64,000 bases of DNA from Meira nashicola (GCA_001600355.1 BCJU01000002.1:434001-498000), one strand, 5' to 3'; positions 21,801 to 33,900 are shown, numbered from the stretch's first letter. Made by a program: numbers and translations. Notes: a model not told the origin generated them from the sequence alone.

Positions 21801-23397
21801 CAAAACATACGAGCTTTTTGAAAATTGCGACTCAAACCGACAACACGACGAATTCATTGACTTCATCACTGAAGTCTTGGCATTTTCCAATGAGCTTCTG
21901 ATTGAAAAATTAAAAGCTATTTGCTGTGACTTCTTGCGCGAAAGGATTTTGCCATCTAATGTTGCTGCTCTTATGACTGATGCTGATTTCTATCATGTAC
22001 CCGCTTTCAAGGAATCTATTATGGATTATTCGGCTCGTACATTGGAAACGTTACTTGAATCAGGCATGTTGGACGATCTGGAGAATAAGGTGATAAAAGA
22101 TTTGACGAAATATGTTCGTCAAAAACAAGACGAAAGGTTGCATCGAACAAGAGCGGCACAGCATGTTAGCAATCTCATCTCATTACACAACGATTTTTAT
22201 TTTGACTTGGATCTTCCGCTTCCTTCTTTGGGCATAATTGCTGCTCGTGTGCCAAAGAGGCTGCCACGTCCAGTAGAATCAAGACCATTGTCTCCAACGA
22301 ACGCAGCGATTAATATGCATCGATCGTCAAATATACAACGAGCACTTCAATCGAGCTCATCGCCTATGCCAAGTCCTGATTTGAAGGCATGGCAACCTGG
22401 AATAGGGAACACTAGCACACAAAGCGCTTCAACATTGACGAACGATAGTAGCTTGATGTTCTCCATGGATGACGAGATGGACGATAGCAGCGGCGAGAGC
22501 AAAAAGCAGATCGGCAAATCAAATGATAAGTTTAGTTTGCCACCTCCAATTTCTTCAGCCGAGAATGATTCTAGTCCTTCAAGGGGCACGCCATGGAAAT
22601 CACGGACGATCGAAGCGAATAAATCGTACGGAAAACAAATCCAAAGCTCACCACTTGGCTCATCAGCACCGCAGGATTTACGTTCGATTATGGCTGCTGA
22701 AAGAACGATGTCACAAAGACCATCACCGTCTGTCGATAGAAGATCTTCTCAGAGAAACGTATTTGTGAACGAAAGAGCAACAACAGCTCAGATGTCATTG
22801 CCGCTCGCCGAGGGAACACCACCGAAATGGTCGATGCCTGCCGTTGGTAGAACGACTTCTCAGCGGTCTATACCTCTCGCTGAAAACCCTACTCCTCAAA
22901 AGTCTCTGAATGCCGCCGACAGATCAGGATATTCATGGGCATCTCCAAGTTCTGCAAAGGCAATGCCTAGGCAATCGATACCTCCCAACGGCTCTAATGG
23001 CTGGCCTGGACCATCATCATCATCACAAGCCTGGATTTCATCAAGTCAACAACAAACGATGTCTTTGGCAGATATTCAAGCTGAAGAATTGAGATTATTA
23101 AAAGATTTGACTGACAATCAACAGCGCGCACCAAAAAGTTTTGCTGAATTACAAGAAGAGGATCGACGTGATAATGAGAGAAAAGCAAAAGAGGAAGAGG
23201 AAAGGAAAGCATTTGAAATTTGGTTTGAAGAAGAAAGTAAACGTGTAAAAGAAGATCAAAATCGTCAACGCACGGTTAATGATCAGAAGAAGCGAGGTGG
23301 TGGCGGATCGAGCGTTAATAAACCTCGTGGTGGTCGTGGTGGTGGTCGTGGTGGACGAGGGGGGAAAAAGAAATCTGAACAGAACGATGTACTTTGA
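18826..23397 (+). CDS. ankyrin-RCC1-BTB protein (IBtk-like)
   Basis: 1523 residues. Domains in order: ankyrin repeats (about 97-188, with GRTVLHLVSAS and GWTALHRALYHGN), RCC1-type repeats (about 202-600, with GELFTWGANRN, DIFTFGFNKFQQLGY and ALFTWGSNTGQLGYD), an acidic Asp run (about 705-725), BTB domain 1 (about 765-860), BTB domain 2 (about 925-1060), then a Ser-rich disordered tail, a charged helix and a C-terminal RGG box. This order matches inhibitor of Bruton tyrosine kinase (IBtk) and its fungal relatives, which serve as substrate adaptors of cullin-3 ubiquitin ligases. That role is inferred from family. The SLADIQAEEL motif near the C-terminus also fits IBtk-type tails. The ATG at 18826 is first in frame. 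Single exon. Confidence 0.88.
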   Translation: MVNTIVFQPSLLDCWACRDLKKFRQVLKGGGALVLTQSQPLDNALAHGRGSAGPSSFGKDANSSNLFSNSQGKSPAQSWGSATNAFHGPCSPAEVNRRDHYGRTVLHLVSASTEPVSIDYLTALLAHPAINLNLQDHESGWTALHRALYHGNLLTALTLLKRSHPADIRAKDFEGLTPFDLYNSTVHGTNPPKGSTPGDLAGELFTWGANRNFTLGLGTSDDRAFPDRAQLRISEEAEHQIDETRTKLEQKRFRRKAGTKFDKIQVKDVGMTKFATVILTSQPCKNVWVCGIGNTGRIGRAPPTQPTFDVLKDFDETAEAIAVGPEHTMILTTEGDIFTFGFNKFQQLGYALELDQGNVASSSKGGGGGAAKTTFGGPSLINADLDIQISPRKVTGILKKERVIGIAAGKLHSAAFTSDALFTWGSNTGQLGYDRAATPSQILPRKVTAITSSMSIVSVALTDYATACLLSSGDVLLLHNDTSFFVRFPQLTFSSQASVYRPRQARPKPSIIKIAAGPNNSIAAISDIGDLWQFTPEHPSEYAQASGTSTGAKANIKPQLIWSVRKNKKVGAARDVGVGSGQDLIIVTESGHVFVRSRKSDVMPQSNNLSNANASSSISVKGKSGWKPVPFLQRVVRVAMNESGGLAAIKIDAKVREVRSRSRTLNDDLRDILAHLKTGSAAEKDGQDIVGDLAEAFACELHITDDDDDAGVMLSSDDDDDDSEVSNLGAQYIAQAQTIAEAGRRWMDRNDQQEVSIVLNPKERMPFGCDMFVVAANRYLPAHRILLSARLPKLASILFDPPIKGSGKMFDGIVIRQKENEYTTLSLTNCSFVTALFLLHYLYTDDLPPIWTSSVGMRVEKEFAKIKSSATQIRAQLKQLVDALSISGLSHSLDSPVPTSPKPQLSQDMHSFFLANVDKEEGRSNLHDMELQLSDRVVRCHSIMLRRSPFFAALLQPHWTSNRWSNEGVLKVNMSHTRWEVARITLLFLYTDKTYELFENCDSNRQHDEFIDFITEVLAFSNELLIEKLKAICCDFLRERILPSNVAALMTDADFYHVPAFKESIMDYSARTLETLLESGMLDDLENKVIKDLTKYVRQKQDERLHRTRAAQHVSNLISLHNDFYFDLDLPLPSLGIIAARVPKRLPRPVESRPLSPTNAAINMHRSSNIQRALQSSSSPMPSPDLKAWQPGIGNTSTQSASTLTNDSSLMFSMDDEMDDSSGESKKQIGKSNDKFSLPPPISSAENDSSPSRGTPWKSRTIEANKSYGKQIQSSPLGSSAPQDLRSIMAAERTMSQRPSPSVDRRSSQRNVFVNERATTAQMSLPLAEGTPPKWSMPAVGRTTSQRSIPLAENPTPQKSLNAADRSGYSWASPSSAKAMPRQSIPPNGSNGWPGPSSSSQAWISSSQQQTMSLADIQAEELRLLKDLTDNQQRAPKSFAELQEEDRRDNERKAKEEEERKAFEIWFEEESKRVKEDQNRQRTVNDQKKRGGGGSSVNKPRGGRGGGRGGRGGKKKSEQNDVL

Positions 23398-24443
23398 TAT
23401 TATTTGTTATGTGATTTTGCAATATAGAATATGTAACTAGATCAAGAAGAGTGCTGCTTTCATTGTGTTATGTAGTCTATTTCGATATCTAACTATTGAC
23501 ACTTTGACTTTGTACAGTAGAGTGCGGGATCTCATTCTATTATCGAAAAGCCCTGCATAAGATCTGTAACAAGGATTTTATTGTTTCCATGCAGGGCCAT
23601 AGAAGATCGGCAGAGTTGAATACATTACACGGACGGGCGGGCGGGCGAGTATAGGCCGACCAAAGAAAGTGAAGTATAAAATGCACATAGACTAGACTAT
23701 GTATCCAGACATTTAATCTACACGCCCTTTTGTGCATATAATGGGCTGCTTAATCCTTCCTACAAAGTCAGAAATAAATCCGCTATTGTCCTATGCGTAC
23801 ATTGAACAGTCAATTACCGGAACGCTTGGCAGAACAGGCACGCGAAGAGCCTAATTCACCTTGCCCATTCGCCGATACGTAATTTTTATTTATTTTTTTT
23901 TTCTCCTACTTTTCCTTCTAATAACGGATCTGATTAGTCAAGCATACTCGTATTTATATACTCTATTGATCTTAACTTCTTCCTTTCGTCAAACAAACAA
24001 AAGTTATACCTAGTATTGGTCTTCAAAAGGTAAGTGATCACCTTCTTTTACTTTCGTCGGACTATCAAATGGGATTAGATAACTATTGCGAAGATCATTA
24101 GGTTATCACGCGACTAGAAAAAGTGTGATCGGGATATGTACTGCCAAATCTTCTAATTCCAGCGCGCTTCGGTAAATGAATAGGTGAAAAAGTTGAATTG
24201 CAATATTGACTTGTGTACAATCACATCTCTCTCCCTATCACATCATTAGAAGAAGAAAGAAAAGGATTCTCGGAATCTGATTTGCGCATACTAAGGAGGA
24301 AGGAAGGAAGCATTTTGGCTTGATTAGCTTGACGTTCATTATACCCGCATTCAACGTTATCTGAGGTGGCGCTTCTATAGAACGAAGACAAGAGGCGGTT
24401 CAATCGTCTTTTATCAAATCCAACTTTTCCTTGTCGGAACAGA
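23398..24443. other. intergenic between the BTB/RCC1 gene and the mitoferrin gene
   Basis: 1046 bases without a supported gene. It contains a CGGGCGGGCGGGCG run (about 23631-23646) and a T-run near 23890. A GTAAGT at 24031 and a CATTAG acceptor ending at 24249 could bound a 5' UTR intron of the mitoferrin gene; transcript data are needed. Confidence 0.45.
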
Positions 24444-25373
24444 ATGGCTTCCGAAACTGCTGTTACAGCAATAGAAGAAGAGATTGATTATGAAGGACTT
24501 GGAGATAATGTACCTCTACATATCAATATGATCGCAGGTGCATTGGCAGGAATAAGTGAGCACGCTCTCATGTTCCCTGTCGATGTCATCCGAACAAGAA
24601 TGCAAATATTATCTGCTTCACCAGCAGCAACGTACACAGGTGTAACACAAGCACTATCTAGGATCAGCAGCGTGGAAGGAGCAAGAGCATTATGGAAAGG
24701 TGTTAATTCAGTCATCCTTGGAGCAGGACCAGCACATGCAGTTTATTTCGGAACGTATGAAATGGTAAAAGAAGCTACAGGTGGAAATGCATCCGGACAT
24801 CATTTTGCCAGTACAGCATTTGCAGGTGCATCTGCAACGATTGCTTCGGATGCATTCATGAACCCATTCGATGTTATTAAACAAAGGATGCAAATGCATG
24901 GATCATCATATACAAGTGTTATGTCTTGTGCATCTCAAGTGTACAAGCAAGAAGGATTACGTGCTTTTTATGTTTCTTATCCTACCACATTAGCAATGAC
25001 AGTTCCTTTTACTGCCGTTCAATTTTCCGTTTACGAATATGCAAAAAAGGTTCTAAATCCAAAAGAGGATTATTCCCCATTAACACATATGACAGCAGGT
25101 GGTTTGGCGGGAGCAGTAGCAGCAGCGGTAACAACCCCTTTGGATGTCGCAAAGACATTATTGCAAACTCGCGGTAGCAGTACCGATCCTGCAATTAGAA
25201 ATGCATCAGGAATGGCAGAAGCTTTTCGAATTATTACACAAAAGGAAGGTGCAAAAGGTTTCACACGTGGAATGAGCGCCAGAATTGCAACCCATATTCC
25301 GGCAAACGCTCTTTGTTGGCTATCGTACGAAGGTTTCCGATTCTTCCTTAACAAACGAGACAAAGGACTTTGA
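24444..25373 (+). CDS. MRS4: mitochondrial iron carrier (mitoferrin)
   Basis: 309 residues, typical for the mitochondrial carrier family. Three carrier repeats each bear the signature Px[DE]xx[KR]x[RK] or a close variant: PVDVIRTRMQ, PFDVIKQRMQ and PLDVAKTLLQ. The sequence HINMIAGALAGISEHALMFP near the start and NPFDVIKQRMQMHGS are characteristic of Mrs3/Mrs4 mitoferrins, which bring ferrous iron across the inner membrane for Fe-S cluster and heme synthesis. Six membrane helices are expected. Mrs3 and Mrs4 cannot be told apart here, so the symbol is nominal. Confidence 0.92.
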   Translation: MASETAVTAIEEEIDYEGLGDNVPLHINMIAGALAGISEHALMFPVDVIRTRMQILSASPAATYTGVTQALSRISSVEGARALWKGVNSVILGAGPAHAVYFGTYEMVKEATGGNASGHHFASTAFAGASATIASDAFMNPFDVIKQRMQMHGSSYTSVMSCASQVYKQEGLRAFYVSYPTTLAMTVPFTAVQFSVYEYAKKVLNPKEDYSPLTHMTAGGLAGAVAAAVTTPLDVAKTLLQTRGSSTDPAIRNASGMAEAFRIITQKEGAKGFTRGMSARIATHIPANALCWLSYEGFRFFLNKRDKGL

Positions 25374-25762
25374 TCAAGGTTTTAGGGGGCGATGCCAGCA
25401 AACGGGTTGCATGTTGACAAAGATTATAGAAAAATGCTGTTGTATAGCGAGCATACCAGAGAATGCGGTTTCTCATTCTACCTTAAATCTCAAATGTTTA
25501 CATTAATCATCAATGGTAACGATGGTTGTTGCGCTTTTAATATGTGGCAACACTGCATCAATCACATCCTTTCACTGTCTTTCAGTAGAGCTACCTTGTA
25601 TATACTTTATCTCTGCCCACCCAAAAAAATCATCTTTGCAATCAGATGAACTTTTATCGATATGAAAGACAAACAGAAAAAGCAATGATAAAAGCTGATG
25701 AGATTATATAAGAAGGTGGTTCGTGCAGACACAAAAGTTGATAAAACGCGTGTACTAATGAT
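25374..25762. other. intergenic between the mitoferrin gene and ULA1
   Basis: 389 bases holding the 3' UTR of the mitoferrin gene and the ULA1 promoter. TTATATAAG at about 25703-25711 is a possible TATA box. No gene was seen. Confidence 0.45.
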
Positions 25763-27601
25763 ATGTTCGGAGTTAATGCATCATTATTCCCCTTCTTCTT
25801 TCCCACCAAGGACAACGATCTGATGAACGATATAGAAGACAGAAAGGCAAAGATAGCCAAAATGTCTACAATTGATACAAATGAAGAAATCGGACAACCT
25901 TCAACATCATCAAGACCTTCTGCTCATACACAACGTTACGATCGTCAATTACGTCTCTGGGCATCTTCAGGACAATCATCATTAGAATCAGCAAATGTTG
26001 CTATCCTTGGAGCAGGTTATTTGAGCGCATGTGTTATAAAAAATTTAGTTTTACCTGGTATGGGAAAATTCACCCTCATAGATTCTCGTTCGATCGATGA
26101 AGCAGATTTGGGAAATAACTTTTTCATTCCTTCTACCGCCAAAGGTAAAGGTAGAGCAGAAGAAGTTTTGCAAAATTTACTCGAACTTAATCCAGAAGTG
26201 AAAGGAGAAGCGATCAAAAAAGAACCTGCACTTTGGGTACAAGATGTAAATCTAGATGCTTTTACAATGGTCATTGCTGTCAATCAACCATATTCGGTAC
26301 TCTTGCCTCTAGCATCGAAAGCTTGGCAAGCTAAAGGTGGAGTAGGTATCCCACTCATGACAGTAGCTGGAGCAGGATTGATAGGAGAAATCAGCGTTCA
26401 AATCAAGGAAGCAGGAATAATTGAAACTCATCCTGAAAACACTATCGATCTACGGCTAACTCGACCATGGCCTGAATTGGAAGCATATGCCGACTCGTAC
26501 GACATGGACGCTTCTGATACGATGGAAAGAAGCCACATACCTTTTGTGATTATATTGTTGCGTAAACTCAAAGAATGGAGGGTCTCACATGATGGAAGCG
26601 TTCCGCAACCATCGAAGGACAGGAAAGGATTCGTTGATTCGATCAATCAATTGCGTAAAGGTAGCGATGCTGATGAGGAGAACATCGATGAATCTTTAGC
26701 TGCGTTAGGCCAGCACATTTGGAGACCTATTGCGAACGGGTTAGAAGCAAAGATACCTGGCGAAATTGACTCGCTGCTGAAAGACGAAGCGTGTTCTTCA
26801 ATCTCCAGCAAATCAACCAACTTTTGGCTTTTAGTCAGAGCTTTGCGGGAATTTGTAGAAAAGGGGGATGGAAATCTCCCATTACCCGGTTCTCTACCCG
26901 ATATGAAAGCACAATCTTCAACGTATGTACAGCTGCAGAAGTTGTACAAGAACAAAGCATCGCGGGATGTGCAACAACTTCAGCATTATCTAGAAGAGAT
27001 CCTTAACCAAGTTGGCTTGCCTATCAATGCAATTTCCCAGGATGAGATCGAGAGTTTCGCCAAGCATACTTCTTATCTAAAATTGATTCGTGGTAGACTT
27101 TTGAGTGACAGGCTTGACAAATCAGACGTCAATGCAATCAGTATGGCATTTATGGATCCGGTCAATCCAGTCACGATACCTTATCATGTTGCATTGGTCG
27201 CATCAGAGGATTTTGCGAGCGAGAACGGTGGTCGATACCCTGGAAGTAATTTAGCTCTTTCTCTCAATATCATTGGATCTGAAGGGAAAGGGAATGAATC
27301 TGATGCAGAAATGGAATCAGAGCCTGCATTAGAGCAAGATATCAATACTTTGGTAAGTCTAGCAAATGCAAGATTATCGGTATGGGGCGTTGAATTAGAT
27401 GAGGATCAATTGGAATTGGTTCAAGACGCCTGCGCAGAAGTGGCTAGATCCGGTCATGCTGATCTTCCGAATACAGCAGCTCTTTTAGGAGGTGTTGCAG
27501 CACAAGAAGCAATCAAGCTCGTCACACGACAATACGTTCCTTTAGACAATGTAGCGATTTATGACGGAGTGAAACAAGCCATTGGTGTATTCAAATTGTA
27601 A
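25763..27601 (+). CDS. ULA1: NEDD8-activating enzyme regulatory subunit (APPBP1/Ula1)
   Basis: 612 residues. Partner of Uba3 in the E1 that activates NEDD8/Rub1 for cullin modification. The start of the ThiF-like fold is plain (RYDRQLRLWASSGQ, then VAILGAGYLSACVIKN), and the C-terminus has LGGVAAQEAIKLVTRQYVP and ends GVFKL, as in APPBP1-type subunits. There is no catalytic cysteine domain, as expected for the regulatory half; length and C-terminus favour APPBP1 over the SUMO subunit Aos1. Three in-frame ATGs compete: 25763, 25823 and 25862. The last has the best context (CCAAAATGTC) and would give 579 residues, so the first 33 residues may not be translated. Confidence 0.9.
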   Translation: MFGVNASLFPFFFPTKDNDLMNDIEDRKAKIAKMSTIDTNEEIGQPSTSSRPSAHTQRYDRQLRLWASSGQSSLESANVAILGAGYLSACVIKNLVLPGMGKFTLIDSRSIDEADLGNNFFIPSTAKGKGRAEEVLQNLLELNPEVKGEAIKKEPALWVQDVNLDAFTMVIAVNQPYSVLLPLASKAWQAKGGVGIPLMTVAGAGLIGEISVQIKEAGIIETHPENTIDLRLTRPWPELEAYADSYDMDASDTMERSHIPFVIILLRKLKEWRVSHDGSVPQPSKDRKGFVDSINQLRKGSDADEENIDESLAALGQHIWRPIANGLEAKIPGEIDSLLKDEACSSISSKSTNFWLLVRALREFVEKGDGNLPLPGSLPDMKAQSSTYVQLQKLYKNKASRDVQQLQHYLEEILNQVGLPINAISQDEIESFAKHTSYLKLIRGRLLSDRLDKSDVNAISMAFMDPVNPVTIPYHVALVASEDFASENGGRYPGSNLALSLNIIGSEGKGNESDAEMESEPALEQDINTLVSLANARLSVWGVELDEDQLELVQDACAEVARSGHADLPNTAALLGGVAAQEAIKLVTRQYVPLDNVAIYDGVKQAIGVFKL

Positions 27602-27962
27602 TCTATTCATCTTTTATATCTCAAGAAAGAAAATATGCCATAAACAGAAACGAATGAAAGCTGTAGATGATGAGAGATTAAAGAAGCTGTCGATCGTAAT
27701 ATCTCTTAACCCTATTCATCTCCATTAGCAGAGCAATCGATCTCTCTCACAGTCTTTACGAACTGCTTAAAATCCAGATGATGTCCTATTCGATTGAGCT
27801 ACTCAAATAGGCAAAAGCTTACGGGACATTATCTCAACCAGCAAAGATTGTCATCACACCATTCTTTAATTAAGAAACCAATTGATTTTTCATTTAGTAC
27901 ATGTTCTTTTTTTCAATTCGAATACAAATACAAATACAAATATATACTTTTAAAAAAAGAAA
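27602..27962. other. convergent 3' region of ULA1 and TRA1
   Basis: 361 AT-rich bases, including a run of ACAAATACAAATACAAAT near 27923-27940. These are both 3' UTRs; no gene was seen. Confidence 0.5.
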
Positions 27963-30900
27963 TCATAAGAAAGGCATCCAAGAAACATCTTGTAATGACA
28001 ATTTTGAAGGTGAAGAACTTGAATTGATCAAATCGATAACGGTTTGACTGACTGGCATAGTAGAAGGTTGAGCTTTATCCATCTCATGTTTACAAGACAT
28101 TAATCTTGCCCGTTTAACGACTTCTAAGATATTCTGCATAACAATCTCTCTTGGAGCTTCTAATGGCACACTTGGTTGCTGTGCTTGAGCAGCAGTCGCG
28201 GCAGCCGTTCCTGCGGCAGCGGCAGCCAAATTGGCAGCGGGTGATCCGCTTTGGGCTTGTGCTTGTGCTTTTGCCTGAGCTTGTGCTTGTGCTTGAGCTT
28301 GTTGCTTTTGTTGTTCTTGTTGACGATGAACGGATTGTAACCACCATTGAATTTCATCTCGAACAAAGATGCTCAAATATTCCTCTAATTGACGTTCAGG
28401 TTCAGATAAACATCTTCCGATCGCGACCAAAGCTGAAGTTAAGATGCCTTCAATACCAATCGGTCCGATAAAGTGTTGAATATTTGGCGTGAGACGGAAT
28501 GGAGTGGGATCGGGTGATTTGAATTGAGGTGAAGAGGGATGGAATGTAGGAACGACATCCGACATTGTAACACCACCTGTCGAACGAGAGATGTGAATTC
28601 TGTTTGGCAATCTTGCGCTTACGAATAAGACATAGGTCAAGAACATATTCCCAGCCATTTGAAGGGTAAAGTGTTTACGCAATACCCAAAGATCGGCTGG
28701 ACTCTTCATTGATCTAGTTAAGAAGCTAGTCAAAACCGTTTCTGGGATCATCTTTGTGCTGATCTCATCCAACAAGTCCATTCGCAAATTAGACAATTCT
28801 ACCATACCTCCTCGACCGCCAGTAGATGCCCAAGTAGAGCGCATCTTCTCAACCCAAGAAATAATCGCATCTTCCTTTCCGCGTCCAACTTCTTGACAAT
28901 AACGCTCATAAATATCTTGCAAGCTGACAATACTTGCATTCGTTTCAATCAAACGCAATTGTGGCGAAAGAGGAACGGTTGCAGGCGATGAGAATGCTAA
29001 ACCACGTTTGCGAGTTTCAACACGACGCTCCAAGATACGGTTCAAAAGACGTAAGAGAATAAAGATTCTCTCTTCACGTCTGCAATAACGCCCTGAAGGT
29101 AATTGAACAGAGAAGGAATGAGAAGATCCTTTGTTTGATAGCATCGTCAATCTACGGGTACACATACCGGCCGATCTAACGACATCAAAGGTGGGATGGA
29201 AACGTGCAATCTTGACAAAGTCTGCGTTGTTGTCTTCCAATTTCAAGTATTGACCTGGAACTTCAACTTCATCAAATCTTTGATGTTGGAATTCGACCAA
29301 GTAATGGGAACAATGCTCGAGATGTTGACGAGCTGGACGTCTGTCTAGCAAACTTTCATAACGATCGCGCCAACGTTGCAACTTGTGCAAGTATTCGCGT
29401 AATGTTGGCTTGCTTTTGACAAAGTCTTCTTCGAATGATGATTTCAAAGAACCCGTAGGCAAGTTGTCTGCAAATCTTGCAACATTTGCTACACTCAATT
29501 GAGGCAATTGACCGTTATCGTTCAACATGGTAGCACGTTGAATATATTGTTGCAATGCGTCATTCAGCAATGCATTTGTCAATCGGTAAATATCTTCGTC
29601 ATTGGTAGGTTTGAATCTTTGTTGAATTTGTTCAGCCATATTTTCCATCGTCAAAGCCAACAAAGGGAAAGCAGTCTTGAGAATGTTCAAAATATCATCA
29701 ACGTATTCCCATGGCTGACGAGCACCTTGTCCTGTCGAAGAAGGCGTTCCTCCACCATTTTGCTGTTGACCACCTTGGGCTTGTTGTGAAGCTGGGGTAG
29801 GAGTAGTGTTTGAAGGCGCTGGAGCAGATGTGACAGCTGGCTGTGATTGAGTGGAAGGTGCGTCTGCCGGGGCAGAAGCAGCAGGTTGACTTGGGACACT
29901 TTGGGCAGCAGTTGCATTACTAGGCGCAGATGTGGAAGGAGTTGAAGTAGAGGCTGCGTTTTCAGGTTGTTCTGTTGATGCCGAAGTTGTGGCTTCTTTT
30001 CCATCTGTTGTCGCATTGGCACCTTCTTTTGCTTCTTCTGCATTTCCCTTGTTTTCTTTCTCAGCGGAAGTTGCGTCCTTGTTCTTTTCATCTTCAGCCT
30101 TCTTCTCTTCCTTAACTGTAGCATCATTATCGGCTTCTTTCATCTCAGTATCACCTTGAGCGTCATCAGCCTTCTTCTCCGTTGTCTCATTTTCCTTTTT
30201 GTCTGCCTCAGCTTCTCCCTTCTTCTCTGCTCCATCGTTACCATTCACCTCTGGCTTATCAGTAGATTTCTCCTTCTCACCACCTTCTTCTTCTGCCTTC
30301 TTTGCAGCTTGTTCTTTCGCCAATTGTTGTTGTTTTTGCAATGCTTGTTGTCTTGCAGCAGCAGCACGTTGGGCAGCAAGAATTGTTGAACGCTTTTGTC
30401 CCAACAATTCTTCACGTGTGGTACGTAGATGGAAGTACAGAGATTGAGGGAAAATCTTTGCAATGTCTATCAATAATTTACGTGCAAATCTTGCTTCTTT
30501 TTGCGATAAGCATTGCAATAATTGTGGAATATATGTGATCCAATACCATGTTGGACTTTCACCGCGGAAGTTGTCAAATGCTTGAGAGATCGCTCCAGTC
30601 GAATCATCACATCCCAAGAGCCAAAGAACACGAATAAGAACCTTTCTTGTCTTGCTATTCTTGTACAGACCGGCAGCTTGCAAATAACAGCTAACAGCAC
30701 TACTTGCAGAAACAATTTCGGTCGGCTTATCACGGAAGATACGATCATTGAAACGGCCCCATTCTGTCCAAGCTTTTGCCAAATTGAGATCCATCTGAAT
30801 TGCAGTAGCGAATGCACGATTTGCTTCATCGCTCAATCCTAATCTGGCCATAAACATACCCTTCAAGGTGAAGAATTCGGCCTTTTGAGGTGCAGCAAAG

Positions 30901-33900
30901 AACATCAAATTTGTGTTGTTGATCACCTCTAAACCTGCACCTAGTTCATTGGGATTTTGATAATGACATTTAGCTTGTTCACGTAGCTTTAGGAATGCTT
31001 CTTGAATTTCAATATTGGGCAATTGATAAATCTTTGTAAGAGAATCAATGCAAACGTTGTTCAAGTAATGCTTGCGGGCAACATGAGCGAAGCGATTGAT
31101 GATCCATGCAGTTTCGTGGTAGCCACGGTATGCATACGAATTTGTGCTATTGTTTGCACCAGCTTGTTGTTGCATTCCAACTAAAGGCAAGTAAGCTTTG
31201 TTTACTGCACCAAACACATGTTGACGCCAAGCGACCAAATCACTCCAAGCATTGATGTCATCCCATAAATTTGGTAATCTTTCACGCCAAGTTTGCATGA
31301 GTGTTTTGAGTTCTGTTGACCTTTGATCCAAATTAGTTGCGTTTGTGACTGCCAATGAACCAAAGACTGTACTTGCTTCTTGAAGTTCGACAAATTGTTG
31401 GAAGATATGTAACAATGGAACGTGTGCTTGCGTAACGATCGAAGGAAGTGAGTGCCATTTACGCAAAGTCAATTGGATTGCTTCATCGCAAATTCGACCA
31501 AATTCAGTCGGTCTATCTTGACCCATTTGAGATTTCAACAAAGCCATATAAGCAGCAAACACTCTACGACGTGGGGTAGAGGTAGCAGAAAGGCTGTCCA
31601 AAGCTTGTTCCAAGATTTCACGTTCTGAAGCCCAATCAGACAAACGCCAAGCACATTCGAGCAACAAATCATTATTACCTTCCAATTTAGCCAAATCGGT
31701 CAAGATATCCCATTGTTGCAACTTTTGCGCACATAAAACCCAATGATCTTCCCAAAGACTATATTCGGCATCAGTGAATGTGATTGCTCCAGTACGTGCT
31801 TTAATTTGCGCAGTTTCATACATTACTTGCGCTTGCATCCACATTCCATTTTGTTCGTATGAAATAGCAGCATTGCTCTCAGCAAAGACGACTCTACGTC
31901 TCCATAGACCGTAGAACATATCTTCTTCTGATAATTCTGCATACGTTTCAGCTAATGCATCTTGTGTCGCTTCACGAATCGAGTCATCCTCTCTTGGCAG
32001 AGTAGCAAGCATATTTTGCAGCAATTCCATCGAGGTATACCAAGCATTGAACGTTTTACCAAGATATTTGACGACGTGCGGAGGCAATTCAACTTGCGGT
32101 TGACAAACTAATGCACCTTGCAATAGCGTTTGAACAACATTGGGACGTTGAGCAGCTTGAAGAAGATTGCTCTGTCTTGTAAGGATACCGATCAAAGCTC
32201 TTCCGATATCTTCTTGGAATTTTCTCGGCATTGCACGCCAAGCTGAGCGGAAGAATGAGATCCAAATCAAGTGTGTCTTTTCGGGGTCGACATACAACAT
32301 TGCCCTCAATGCTTTGATGAAAGCACCAACAGTCAATCCTCGAGCGGTGTGAGCGAATTCTAAATCTCCAAGCTTTGTGGAGATGATCAGACCAGGATGT
32401 GGCCCTAGCAAAGGGCGATCGCCATCGATCGATCCCAATAGCAAGTCCAATGCTTGTTGGATCCAATAATGTTCCGCCAAGAATTCCCAATTTTGTGTGC
32501 CCAAGAGATATTGCATCCTTCCAGGTAGACCTCTTACCAAAGTACGGTCAAAGATATCAACGAACTTTTGTCGTACTGTGGGATCCGAGTTTCGCAACCC
32601 GAGTAAGAAAGCATTTTCTAAACGAACTGTTAATTCGGTTCGTGAATAAGCAGGTTCGATGTAGATGGAATGAATCAGGTCAAGGTAATCGCGCAATAAT
32701 TGATCATCTCGAGTTTCGTAGCTCATCATCTTGATGAGAATACCAGCTTTCTCCTTTATCGTTGGGAAGGCTTCCTTTTGTTCCAAGATCCATTTTGACA
32801 TCATTGATAATAAATATCTGCAAAGTTCCACAGTATTCGTACGTTCCACAAGTTGTACGACTGCAGACAAGAACCATCTTCTCTGCTCTCCAAGATGCGA
32901 AATGCGTGATTTGAGCAGATCCAAGTCCATGATTAACATCTTCAAACTTGGATCAGAGATAGAAACAGGTGCAGTTGCAGTGATGTGATCTTTTGTCAAT
33001 TTGGTCAAAACTTTTGTAATGGCTGCCAAATGCGTATCAATCACTTCCGGTGTTGCCTTTGACCAAGATGTCAAAGTGACAAGGGCGGCATATGCATTGC
33101 TCGAGTTCTTCAAGCCTTCAGTAATGATATTTTCTGCAAACGCGCGGAAAGCGCTGGCTTCATCGGCAGGTTGAGCAGGCGTAGGTTTTGTCACCGTAGC
33201 TTGATCTGCCATAGTTTGATCGTCATCTTCTCCTTCAGCATCTTCTTCGTTATCAGCAGATTCGACAGGTGCTGGTGGAGGCGGCAGAACTTCAAATACT
33301 TTGTCAAGAATACCTTTACAGGATTCCAAAACGGCTGGTTCGTCAGATTGCATAGATTTCTCCATCAATTTGTGGATTTGTGGTAGATGTGCCAAGATCC
33401 AAGCTTCACTTTTATCTTTAATAACAAGTTTTAGTGTTTGCAAAGAATTTGTAACGATGCCCAATGTTTGCTCTTTGATCTCCATTGCTGTCAAAGGTCT
33501 TTGGAAGATAGCTAATTTGATCGGAATCTCTTGCCATCCAGACGTTGAGAGAACCTCTTTGAGCAGAATGAAAGCTTTATTGACTGTTCCGCCTCGCGAA
33601 GCTGATTCTGTAGACAAAGAGACGAAACGAAGCAAGAAGCCCAAGACAGCTTCGCGGACATTGAGTGGTGTACTATACTCATGATCACTTGAGCTGAAAG
33701 TGAGGGTAGCGACAGCAGGTGAAGCAGTTGCCGAAGCTGTACCATTCTTGTCGATACGTGCTCTCTTACGTGTCGTGCTGCCTTCTTCGCCATCCTCGCC
33801 ACGTTTACGTCCTGCGCTCGATTGCGTTGTATTTTGATCTTCTGCCTCATCTTTCTCCTTCAAGAATGCAGCTCGTTTCTTTTCCCAATTGAACACCACA

